Assembly (NCBI GenBank): GCA_903896045.1
Contig: CAITWD010000022.1
Coordinates: forward strand, 68,398 to 132,397
Source of the DNA: an uncultured Actinomycetes bacterium
Lineage (GTDB): Bacteria > Actinomycetota > Thermoleophilia > Miltoncostaeales > Miltoncostaeaceae
Length of the DNA: 64,000 nucleotides
Direction of reading: 5' to 3'
Part shown: piece by piece, positions 33,173 through 41,725 of the stretch
Layout: the number at the start of each line of letters is the position of its first letter
Numbering within the stretch: position 1 is the first letter of the stretch
Made by a program: the position numbers and the translations under genes
Notes under the pieces: model-generated
Told to the model about the DNA's origin: nothing
What the model saw: the letters and a program-made list of their open reading frames with translations, nothing else
Databases searched by the model: none

Positions 33173-34384
33173 ATGACAGACCCCCTTGCCTCGACGTTGT
33201 CGCAGATGGCCGACGACTACGCAGTCTTTGCCAAATCCCAAGCCGCATCATTTGCGCGCACATATCCGACAGCTATCGAGGCAGCACGGTCCTTCTCGGA
33301 CCTTCCGGAACTCATGGTGGTGGATCTCGGTGCTGCGGATGGAGTGAACTCGCACGAGTTGATCCGTGCACTTGAAAGGGTGCGAGAGGGTCGACGACTG
33401 GTGTATGCCTGTGTCGATCTTCCGAGCAACGTGTGGTCGGTGTCGCACGCGCATCTTGTGCGCGAGTGGGCTACGGCATATGAGGCGGGACAATTTGCGG
33501 TGCTTCCCGCCGAATCAACTCCGAACGAGCATGTTGTCGATGCGGGAACCGGCGTGCATTTTCACAATGCCCATGTCCATGCACGCGCGGTGGGTGAGCA
33601 ATTTGCCGCCAATCCCGATGTGCGCACAATTGTCAGCCATGTCGGCGTCCCATTGCATATGGGGTTGTGCGCACCGGCGGGGTCGGTGCACATCGCCGTC
33701 AGTGGTACAACGATGCACTGGGTGTCGGATTCTGGACAGCTTCGATCCACGGGATCCGTATTTCCGGGATACGCCCACCACATCGATGAGCATGAACGGC
33801 AGGCATGGGCGGCAGCGGCTGCGCGAGATTGGCGGCAGATCCTTGCCTATCGTGCCCAAGAACTCGCCCCGGGCGGGGTGCTCGTGATTGCGATTCCTGT
33901 CGCCGCGCAGGAGGGCCCGGCACGTGATGGCCTCTATTGCGAGATCAATCGCGATATGGATGACGTGTTGGCGCGGTGGCGTCAGGAGGGTCGCATCGAT
34001 GCGCGGGTGCACGATGCAATCACTGTGCCGGTATGGATGCGCACGACGGATGAACTCGAGGCCCCGTTCATAACGCGCGATCCGCTCGTCGATGGGCTGC
34101 GGCTGAGACACATTGAGGTGTTTCGTCTCGACAACCCCTACTGGGATGATGATCCCGCGATATTTGCCGATCGTTATGTGCGCAGCGTTGCCGCATGGGG
34201 GGGACCCCTCTTTCGCCGGGCATTCGCGTTGTCGTACCCCGACCAAGCGGACGCCTTGCTGGCGGCGTTCCTCGCGGAGTTGGAAGAGTGTGTGCGTCGA
34301 GACACCGATCGGTATCGCTGGGATTACATCGAGGCACTCGTTGTCTGTCGTAAAGACCATCCCGCGGACACGCCAACCCAGTAG
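33173..34384 (+). CDS. SABATH-like SAM-dependent carboxyl methyltransferase
   Basis: LMVVDLGAADGVNSHELI (SAM motif I), VSGTTMHWVSDSG (cf. SABATH SSYSLMWLS), PGGVLVIAIPV, then C-terminal substrate-domain-like region. Start at ATG 33173. Confidence 0.7.
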   Translation: MTDPLASTLSQMADDYAVFAKSQAASFARTYPTAIEAARSFSDLPELMVVDLGAADGVNSHELIRALERVREGRRLVYACVDLPSNVWSVSHAHLVREWATAYEAGQFAVLPAESTPNEHVVDAGTGVHFHNAHVHARAVGEQFAANPDVRTIVSHVGVPLHMGLCAPAGSVHIAVSGTTMHWVSDSGQLRSTGSVFPGYAHHIDEHERQAWAAAAARDWRQILAYRAQELAPGGVLVIAIPVAAQEGPARDGLYCEINRDMDDVLARWRQEGRIDARVHDAITVPVWMRTTDELEAPFITRDPLVDGLRLRHIEVFRLDNPYWDDDPAIFADRYVRSVAAWGGPLFRRAFALSYPDQADALLAAFLAELEECVRRDTDRYRWDYIEALVVCRKDHPADTPTQ

Positions 34385-34425
34385 CGCAGTCCTCTGGGAA
34401 GGGTGCTACCGTTACACATACGTAC

Positions 34426-34791
34426 GGGCCCGATCCAGTATCGACGGAGTAGGAGGGTATCGGTAAGCGAGCCGCGGACTCGGTGGACCGCGTCAAAAAC
34501 CGAGACATAACGTAGCTGCGGAGAACTCTCCCAAGCTCGCTCTCGCTGCCTAATCAGCAGTAATTGAGAGCCATTGGCCTTCCCTCGGGTGTCGGGGAAG
34601 ATAACCGGTGTCAGCCTAGCCACCCTGGTTCGTCGGCAACGGTTCTCGGCCGGCGAATAAGATCACAGGAGTACCTGGCGAGGTCCGGTTGGCCGACGGG
34701 AACGGCCCTCGTAAGATCAGCCTGTCGGCTGCGCTCGGAGAAGCTGATACGCAAGTACTTTCGGACGCCGGGGCAGTGCCGGCCGGGTCCA
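34426..34791 (+). ncRNA. ssrA: Transfer-messenger RNA (tmRNA), tag peptide (A)AENSPKLALAA
   Basis: Acceptor GGGCCCG (34426-34432)/CGGGTCC (34784-34790) with G3-U pair; H2 GAGTA/TACTT and GTATCGG/CTGATAC; PK1 CGCGG/CCGCG plus CTCGGT/ACCGAG; tag frame GCT GCG GAG AAC TCT CCC AAG CTC GCT CTC GCT GCC TAA (34515-34553) ending LALAA; H5 GCTCTC/GAGAGC around GCTG/CAGC; near smpB. Confidence 0.95.
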
Positions 34792-34803
34792 CCTTCCATA
34801 CGC

Positions 34804-34837
34804 TGATGTGACGCCCCCTTGTCGGGGTGTCACATCA
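34804..34837 (+). terminator. Terminator-like hairpin after ssrA (TGATGTGAC...GTCACATCA)
   Basis: Inverted repeat with CCCC/GGGG core 13 nt after the tmRNA 3' end; no T-tract. Confidence 0.6.
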
Positions 34838-34902
34838 CGTGATGGTTCTCGTCCGCGATCGCCGTTCGGTGAGGCGCCAGGTGCACGTGTGCGCGCGTGG
34901 GT

Positions 34903-35769
34903 TCAGATCGCAGGCTTTCGCGCGATCGCAAACAGCTTCATAAAGTCGTAGGTCCACCCGCGGGAGCCGGAATGTTCCCGCATGCGTTCTTCCACCGTTG
35001 ACAGCCATGCCGCAACCTCAGGCTGGGACGGATCGCCAATGATGTGGCCCGCCACGACACGCATGCGCTCGATGTATTGCTCAACCGGGACGTGGCGAGT
35101 GCGCCGTTCCATCCAAATATCAATGGGTTCGAGACCCGCCTTGGTCAGGTACCCCTCCATCTCACCGATATCGCGTAAGTTGCCATCGAAGGCGCCGAGC
35201 CATGCGTAATTGATGGGTTCAACGTCGGCAATGATGTCGCGATATGCCTGTTCGCCACCCTTTCCTGAACAGAGGATTGCGACCACGCCGCCGGGCTTCA
35301 GGGCGCGTGCGATTTGTTCGGCAGCGACCCAGCGATGCTGAAACCAGTGGTACGCCATCGAGCAGATCGCCAGATCGAAGGATGCTGGTGCCACTGGCAT
35401 ATCCTCGACGCCTGCGTGGACGAGGGAGACCTCGACCCCATCGAGATTGCCGAGTTTGGCCTGAAACTGTTCAAGCATTCCCTCAGATGGGTCAACGCCG
35501 GTGATGCGCGCCGGTCGGAAGCGATCAATCATGGCTTGGGTTGCCCAGCCAGTGCCACAGCCGACATCGAGCACGTCGTTGTACTCGCCTGGCGGAATCG
35601 TGAGGATCAGGCGTTGCGCGCCCTCGATGTTGTACCGCACTGCTCCGTCATAGTCGGACGCAGTTTCGGTGAACCCACCTGCGATTGAGTCACGGCGATC
35701 TGTTGTCATAGCGTCATTCTGGCCGATGGGGGGCAGGTCCGCCAGTGCGCGTGTGCGCCATGTGTACAC
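34903..35769 (-). CDS. Class I SAM-dependent methyltransferase
   Basis: VLDVGCGTGWATQAMIDRF, ITGVDPSEGMLEQFQAKL, FDLAICSMAYHWFQ. Start probably internal (MTTDRRDSIAGGF...). Confidence 0.88.
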   Translation of the reverse strand: MYTWRTRALADLPPIGQNDAMTTDRRDSIAGGFTETASDYDGAVRYNIEGAQRLILTIPPGEYNDVLDVGCGTGWATQAMIDRFRPARITGVDPSEGMLEQFQAKLGNLDGVEVSLVHAGVEDMPVAPASFDLAICSMAYHWFQHRWVAAEQIARALKPGGVVAILCSGKGGEQAYRDIIADVEPINYAWLGAFDGNLRDIGEMEGYLTKAGLEPIDIWMERRTRHVPVEQYIERMRVVAGHIIGDPSQPEVAAWLSTVEERMREHSGSRGWTYDFMKLFAIARKPAI

Positions 35770-35900
35770 AGGGCGGGCTGGGGCCGATTGTCGCGGTCGT
35801 GCACCACGAGGATTGTCACGGTGGTGCAGCGTGTCGTAGGGTAGGGCTGCGCGGCACCGAATGATGGAGTGCCGTCACATCGCACACATTGGTGGCGCAG

Positions 35901-36956
35901 ATGAGCACGACACAATCACGCGTGGCCCGAGGCATCTCGCATCCGATTGGGCGTCATATCCACTTTGGGTGGCTGTGGGGCTTTGTCGGCTTTGTGATTA
36001 TCGACAGTTTTATTCGCAATCGTGGCATTGAGATCGCCTTGGCGGGACTTCTTGTGGGAGTGCTCAGTCTGATCGGGATGATGCGCACCCGTGATCGAGG
36101 ACACCTTGCCTGGGTGCGTATTGAAGACCCCCTGCTTGCCGTCACCGCGGCAACATTGGTCGTGACGGCGAGTCGGTCGTGGGGGTTGCTGCCCGTGTTC
36201 TGCGTCGCGGTTGTGGGCACCGTTGGTGGCCTGGCGGTGCGCAAAATTGCCGGTGCCACGGATTATCACGGCGGCCCGATTTACTGCGGCACTTTCGTGG
36301 GAATGACCTCTGAAATGGTATTGCCGAACATCTGGTGGGTGGCCGGTGCCGGGCTTCTCGCGGGTGTCTTGTGGTCGATGAGCCGAGAGGCGTGGGTTGG
36401 CATTGGCGGGAAGATGGGGACCGTTGCGCTCGGTGGCGTTCTTCTCACGAATCTGGTCGCATCGGACTTCCATCAACTCGGCCCCGGCGCACATGCGCTT
36501 ACCAGCATTCAGGCGATCGCAGGGATTCTGGTCGTGGGTCTGATTTCCGCTCCTTTGACCTGGTGGCTTGCCCATCGACGCGGCTGGGGCGCGGTACTCG
36601 GATCTGCCGTGCCAACGATGATCTTTGCCGGAGTACTCCAATATGCACCCGATCTATTTGCGGATTCGCCAAAGGTGCTGACCGTTGCATGGTTGGGGGC
36701 GAGCTTTGTGGGGATGACCGCCCCGGCTCGCGTGTCGAGTCCGTGGATCATGATCCCGATCGGGGGCGTGCTGTACGGGTGTTTGCAGATTATTTTAGGC
36801 AAGTATCTGGCCGGCGAGGGGGGTATCGCTGGTGCGACGGCCTTGATTTCGGTGTTTGCGATTCGTGGCGGTGAAAGACTGCTCATGAGTGGCTGGCGTT
36901 TGCAGGACGGTGAGAGAGACACTGTGTCCTCAACGATCCCGGACCCAACTGGATGA
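35901..36956 (+). CDS. Uncharacterised multi-TM membrane protein
   Basis: About 350 aa with many hydrophobic segments; no family recognised. Start ATG 35901 assumed. Confidence 0.7.
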   Translation: MSTTQSRVARGISHPIGRHIHFGWLWGFVGFVIIDSFIRNRGIEIALAGLLVGVLSLIGMMRTRDRGHLAWVRIEDPLLAVTAATLVVTASRSWGLLPVFCVAVVGTVGGLAVRKIAGATDYHGGPIYCGTFVGMTSEMVLPNIWWVAGAGLLAGVLWSMSREAWVGIGGKMGTVALGGVLLTNLVASDFHQLGPGAHALTSIQAIAGILVVGLISAPLTWWLAHRRGWGAVLGSAVPTMIFAGVLQYAPDLFADSPKVLTVAWLGASFVGMTAPARVSSPWIMIPIGGVLYGCLQIILGKYLAGEGGIAGATALISVFAIRGGERLLMSGWRLQDGERDTVSSTIPDPTG

Positions 36957-37762
36957 GTGATGACATCACTCGACGCACGACATCGACCCATTCGATCGAG
37001 GGCGCCCAGGTGGTGTGTGATGTCGTCGGTGAGGGAACGCCCGTGGTGTTGGTGCACGGGTGGGCATGTCGTCGGCGGGACTGGGACCCAATCGTGGAAA
37101 TCCTGGCGGATCGTTATCGGCTCATTCTGATTGATCTTCCGTGGCACGGTGATTCGGTCGCGCCGATGAGCGACTGGCCAATTGCACGCCTTGGGGCGCT
37201 CGTCGATCAGGTCGCCCGTGCGCTCGATGCACCCAGCGCACCGATTGTGGGCCACTCACTCGGTGCCGCGGTTGCGCTTGAGGCGAGTCTCGCTGGCACA
37301 CCTCGCCCTGTCATTGGCCTCGACGGACTGACGTTTTTACATATGTATCCACGCATTGATCCGGAACAGGCCGAACGGACCCTACGACCCTATCTCGAGA
37401 ACTTCACCGACGCCGTCGCGGGACTGTGCCAGCGCTCGTGCCCCACCCCGATCGATGCGACGCTCCTGAAAACGATTATCGATGAGATGTCTGCGACCGA
37501 TCCTCAGGCTGGCCCGGAACTGCTTCGGCAACTACTGGTGTGGGATATGGATGAGGCGCTCGATCGCGCCGCTGTGGCCGGCATCCCGATTACGGTCTTT
37601 GCGGCACAGTCGCTGCTCTCTGAAGGCGTCATTGCGCGCTATGGATCGAGATTTTCGATTGTTCCGGTGGCAACGGGTGGGCACTTCTTTTTCCGCGAGT
37701 TTCCGCATGACACCGCAGGATGCATTGACGCCGCCGTTCGTGATCTGAGTGCTGCTGTCTGA
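36953..37762 (+). CDS. Alpha/beta hydrolase
   Basis: VVLVHGWACRRRDWDPIVEILADRYRLILIDLPWHGDS, PIVGHSLGAAVALEASL (nucleophile elbow GHSLG); ATGA overlap with the upstream membrane protein. Confidence 0.88.
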   Translation: MSDDITRRTTSTHSIEGAQVVCDVVGEGTPVVLVHGWACRRRDWDPIVEILADRYRLILIDLPWHGDSVAPMSDWPIARLGALVDQVARALDAPSAPIVGHSLGAAVALEASLAGTPRPVIGLDGLTFLHMYPRIDPEQAERTLRPYLENFTDAVAGLCQRSCPTPIDATLLKTIIDEMSATDPQAGPELLRQLLVWDMDEALDRAAVAGIPITVFAAQSLLSEGVIARYGSRFSIVPVATGGHFFFREFPHDTAGCIDAAVRDLSAAV

Positions 37763-37777
37763 ATGCGCGCGCGGGCT

Positions 37778-37797
37778 TGTTGGGTTCGATCCCGACA
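37778..37797. repeat. Perfect short hairpin TGTTGGG-TTCGAT-CCCGACA
   Basis: 7-bp stem, 6-nt loop, 16 nt after the hydrolase stop; possible transcription end. Confidence 0.5.
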
Positions 37798-37903
37798 CAT
37801 GATCTGTGGGGCATACTGCGCTGGCTGCCGCTGCGTGGCAGGTGGGGGCTAGACTAGGACAGACCCTGCACCATGTCGTGCGGGCAGCCACGAGGGAGTC
37901 ACG

Positions 37904-38713
37904 ATGGAGTGTGCAGGTCGACATGTGGTGGTCACTGGAGCGTCGCGTGGTATCGGTGCCGCAATTGCCCGTGAATGTGCGCAAAAAGGGGCCCGCGTCA
38001 CACTTGTCGCGCGGAGCGTGGCGCCGCTCGAGGCGCTTGCCGCAGAGATCGGTGGATACGCGATTGCGGCGGATCTCTCCGACTCCGACGCCCGTGCAGG
38101 GCTGATCGCACGTATCGAAGATGCGGCGGGCCCAGTAGATGTGCTCGTCAATAACGCCGGCATCGATTTGACCGGCGGTTTTCTCGATCTTCGCGCAGAT
38201 GAGCTTGCGCAGATCATTGGCGTCAATGTGGTTGCCGTGACCGAACTCACGCGCCAAGTGTTGCCAGGGATGATTGCCCGGGGGTCTGGTCACATTGTCA
38301 TGGTGTCCTCACTCGCTGGTGCAGGCGTCTTTCCGGGGATTTCCGTCTACGCCGGAACGAAGGCCTATGTCACGCATATGACTGAGGGCATTCGCCTGGA
38401 GCTCAAAGGGCTCCCAATTGGGTTGACGATCGTTGAAACAGGTCTTGTGACACCGACCGACATGGCGGATTCGGTGACCGCGTACGGTCCCACGGCAGCA
38501 TCGTTTCGTCGCTTTTCTCGTTTGGGACTGTTGCGAGATGTGGATCGGGACACTTTGGCGCGTGCGATCGTTCGGGCCATCGAGCAGGGCAAATCGCACG
38601 TGCGCTATCCGCGCAGAGCACGTCTGTTTCCACAACTCACCAATGCGCCCAGAAGAATGGTCCAGCTCTGTTTGCTGGGCGTTCCACGTCGGGCGCCACG
38701 TCAGGACAGTTAG
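37904..38713 (+). CDS. Short-chain dehydrogenase/reductase (SDR)
   Basis: [54 protein letters not shown]. Confidence 0.9.
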   Translation: MECAGRHVVVTGASRGIGAAIARECAQKGARVTLVARSVAPLEALAAEIGGYAIAADLSDSDARAGLIARIEDAAGPVDVLVNNAGIDLTGGFLDLRADELAQIIGVNVVAVTELTRQVLPGMIARGSGHIVMVSSLAGAGVFPGISVYAGTKAYVTHMTEGIRLELKGLPIGLTIVETGLVTPTDMADSVTAYGPTAASFRRFSRLGLLRDVDRDTLARAIVRAIEQGKSHVRYPRRARLFPQLTNAPRRMVQLCLLGVPRRAPRQDS

Positions 38714-38754
38714 CGCCTCGACGCTGGGCGCCCGCGATTGATGGTGCGGCAAAA

Positions 38755-39858
38755 TTGCGTACGCCCAACGAGAGAGGAGTCGGTGTGCAACTTGGTGTCT
38801 ACAGCTTTGGGGATACCCCAAACGATCCATCGACCGGACGCATGATCGGCGCCCAAGAGCGGGTGCAACAGCTCCTTGCCGAGATTGAGCTCGCCGATCA
38901 GGTCGGCCTTGATGTCTTTGGCGTTGGTGAACATCATCGCGCCGACTTTTCGGTGTCGGCGCCCCCGATCATCCTTGCCGCCGCTGCTGCGCGAACAACC
39001 AACATTCGCCTGACCAGCGCAGTCACCGTGCTGAGCTCCGAAGATCCGGTCCGGGTCTTTCAGCAATTCGCCACGCTCGATTTGGTCTCCAATGGACGCG
39101 CAGAGATCATGGCCGGCCGGGGATCGTTCATCGAGTCGTATCCGCTCTTTGGATTTGATCTGCGCGATTACGATGGTCTCTTTGCCGAAAAACTCGACCT
39201 TTTGCTGGCAATTCGTGATCATCACACGGTGACATGGTCCGGCCGCTACCGCGCCCCGCTTGATGCGCAGACGATCTACCCGCGCCCCGTGCAGGATCCG
39301 CTACCGGTGTGGATTGCGGTTGGTGGGACACCAAATTCTGTTGCCCGTGCGGGTGCGCTGGGAGTGCCGCTCGGGATTGCCATTATTGGTGGTGCACCGG
39401 CACGGTTTCGTCCGTTCGCGGATCTCTATCGCACATCTGCTGCCGAGGCTGGACACGATGTTGCGGCGCTTGAGCTCGGGATTAATTCCTTTTGTTATAT
39501 CGCCGATACATCCCAACAGGCGGCAGCCGAGTTTTATCCCGGGTACGCCGATGTCATGACCCAGCTCGGCAAAGAGCGCGGGTGGCCGCCAAGCACCTAC
39601 GCGCAGTTCGAACAATTACGCGGGCCGCAGGGGTCGCTTCTTGTGGGGAGCCCCGAGCAGGTTGCTGAAAAAATCTTGTGGGAGCATGAAATTTTTGGCC
39701 ACACGCGGTTCTTGGCGCAGATGGACGTCGGGCGCCCGACGCATGCACAGGTCATGCATGCAATCGAGCTGTTTGGCACCAAAGTTGCTCCGATTGTTCG
39801 TGCCGCGCTTCGGTCGCAGACGCGCGCCGATCGCGGCGCCAGCGCGCCCGTCGTCTGA
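38755..39858 (+). CDS. LLM class (luciferase-like) flavin-dependent oxidoreductase
   Basis: [90 protein letters not shown]. Confidence 0.9.
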   Translation: MRTPNERGVGVQLGVYSFGDTPNDPSTGRMIGAQERVQQLLAEIELADQVGLDVFGVGEHHRADFSVSAPPIILAAAAARTTNIRLTSAVTVLSSEDPVRVFQQFATLDLVSNGRAEIMAGRGSFIESYPLFGFDLRDYDGLFAEKLDLLLAIRDHHTVTWSGRYRAPLDAQTIYPRPVQDPLPVWIAVGGTPNSVARAGALGVPLGIAIIGGAPARFRPFADLYRTSAAEAGHDVAALELGINSFCYIADTSQQAAAEFYPGYADVMTQLGKERGWPPSTYAQFEQLRGPQGSLLVGSPEQVAEKILWEHEIFGHTRFLAQMDVGRPTHAQVMHAIELFGTKVAPIVRAALRSQTRADRGASAPVV

Positions 39859-40030
39859 CGCAGCATTCGGGGTGCGCGATCGGTCCGTCCTGGCGGTAAT
39901 CGCGCAAAAATCGCAGGAATGCGTGCCCAAAAAGAGCCATGTTGTCGGCGATGCGTGCTTGACTAGAAGGTGACGGCATCCACGTAGTGCCGCCGACGGT
40001 GTACCTGCCGCCACGATTTGGAGCGATGCG

Positions 40031-40387
40031 ATGACAACTGTCTTTGCGGACCGCATTTCTGGCTGTTCTACCTGGCTAAGCTGCGGTCCTGTTGACCCCG
40101 GTACGGGAGTCTTGTTCCGCTTTCCCAGTGATCTGACCTGGGAGCAGTATGAACTCGTTGCCGATGCGGCAGATCGTCTGGTTGCCCATCTGCGCGAGGA
40201 TGGGGAATATGGATGCCCCCGAGATGATCTTTTTTGGATTTCTCATGAGGAGCTTGCGTCCGAACCGCTCGGGCATATGGCGGACGCGCTTGGTGTCCCA
40301 CTTGGCTACATGCACGGCCAGGTGCAGGCATTTCTTGTCTGTGAGCGTGGCATTGACTGGCTGCGGGTAACACCGATCACCCAGTAG
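40031..40387 (+). CDS. Hypothetical protein (118 aa)
   Basis: Open ORF with host-like codon usage in an otherwise unoccupied interval; no family recognised. Confidence 0.6.
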   Translation: MTTVFADRISGCSTWLSCGPVDPGTGVLFRFPSDLTWEQYELVADAADRLVAHLREDGEYGCPRDDLFWISHEELASEPLGHMADALGVPLGYMHGQVQAFLVCERGIDWLRVTPITQ

Positions 40388-40495
40388 CCCGTACTCACGA
40401 GTGACCGCGGTTGACACGCGATGTCCGCGGCGCGCGCCGGTGCCGGTCGGTACGCTCCTTCTCGGATACTCGAGTCGGCAGAAGGGGTGCAACGG

Positions 40496-40921
40496 GTGAG
40501 TACGCGCATCGATGATCCGCGGGTGCAGGTCGCAGTAGAGCTTCCAAATGACCCCAGCTCGGCAGGATATGAGGAGCTCGCTGGCATTGGGAGCGGGGAG
40601 GACCGACCGCCCATTGAGGAGCTTGCGACGCGCGGCTGGCTGACCCAAGAGACGCATGTGCGTGGCACGCGATTGTTGACAATCGGCTTACGTATTTACG
40701 CCGCACATCCCGAGCTTGAGTTGGTCAATGTGCCAACGATGTTTCTCGAGTCCGCAATTCGCCTGATGAATGAGCTTGCCGCGTATGTGCTCAATGGCGG
40801 CCAACTCGAGCATGAAGATCTCATGCAGATGCGTGACGCCTATCCGTGCCTGTTGGGATTTGCCCGTATTGCAGGAGAAACTCCTGAAGACGAGCTCGTT
40901 CGAGTGATCTTTTTGTCGTAG
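40496..40921 (+). CDS. Hypothetical protein
   Basis: ORF 40421-40921; proposed start GTG 40496 (VSTRIDDPRVQ...) with GAAGGGG upstream; no family recognised. Confidence 0.6.
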   Translation: MSTRIDDPRVQVAVELPNDPSSAGYEELAGIGSGEDRPPIEELATRGWLTQETHVRGTRLLTIGLRIYAAHPELELVNVPTMFLESAIRLMNELAAYVLNGGQLEHEDLMQMRDAYPCLLGFARIAGETPEDELVRVIFLS

Positions 40922-41017
40922 CCATCTTCTGGATCTGCGACCCGATGATCGCCGATCTGGATCGCATGATGTCGGCAGATCGGATGATCGCCTCAGGACA
41001 AATTTCTGGCTATTACG

Positions 41018-41032
41018 GACCGATTCACGGTC
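41018..41032. repeat. Small palindrome GACCG-ATTCA-CGGTC upstream of hup
   Basis: Perfect 5-nt arms in the 200-nt gap before hup; possible operator or start-site structure. Confidence 0.35.
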
Positions 41033-41122
41033 GGAATCGCCTATTTCTGGGCTCTTTCGTCTGACCCCGGTGCTAAGTTCCCCGCCGATGCGTCGTCAAG
41101 TGCACTCGATCAGGGAGTTCTC

Positions 41123-41434
41123 ATGAACAAAACGGAGTTTGTCGGTCTCGTGGCCAAGCGTGCCGAGGCAACCAATGCGGAGTCGCAGCGGTTTGTCCAG
41201 GCAGTGCTTGACGAAATTCTCGAGGCCCTCAAGAAGGGTGAGGATGTTGCATTTGCTGGCTTCGGTAAGTTCTCGGTCTCGCAGCGTGCTGCCCGTACCG
41301 GTGTGAACCCACAGGACCCAAGCAAGAAGGTCAACATTCCTGCACGTGTCGTGCCGCGGTTTACGCCCGGCGCCGTGCTGAAGGAGCAGGTTGCCACTGG
41401 TAACGCCAAGAAGGCTCCTGCGAAGAAGAAGTAG
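41123..41434 (+). CDS. hup: HU family DNA-binding protein
   Basis: 103 aa; MNKTEFVGLVAKRAEATNAESQRFVQAVLDEILEALKKGEDVAFAGFGKFSVSQRAARTGVNPQDPSKKVNIPARVVPRFTPGAVLKE with short AKKAPAKKK tail. Confidence 0.95.
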   Translation: MNKTEFVGLVAKRAEATNAESQRFVQAVLDEILEALKKGEDVAFAGFGKFSVSQRAARTGVNPQDPSKKVNIPARVVPRFTPGAVLKEQVATGNAKKAPAKKK

Positions 41435-41472
41435 TTCGCGCGATGAGCTCCTCGAGCTCACGCCTGGTTCGT

Positions 41473-41499
41473 TGCGGGAGCGGTGATACCGCTCCCGCA
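41473..41499 (+). terminator. Terminator-like perfect hairpin TGCGGGAGCGGT-gat-ACCGCTCCCGCA after hup
   Basis: 12-bp perfect stem, 3-nt loop; no T-tract. Confidence 0.65.
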
Positions 41500-41725
41500 G
41501 GACCACTCTGTCGGGAAGTTGGCAAAGAGATACCCGTTGTATCCGCACGTTGGCAACAAAAAGCGACCAATTGCGCCGCGAGTGAAATTGCTCCTGCTAT
41601 TGTGTGCGCACGCCACCGAGATGTGGCCACTATTTATGAGACATCACCTTCCTTCACATATCCTCGTCGAGCCCGCCCACGTGCGCGGTTTCCGGGGTGC
41701 AGTCTGAGCGACCTTGAGGTAGTGG

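Noticed and set aside
37778-37797. TTCGAT-containing hairpin resembling a tRNA T-arm
   Set aside because: The loop is only 6 nt and no acceptor, D-arm or anticodon arm can be built around it. Better explained as a short gene-end hairpin.
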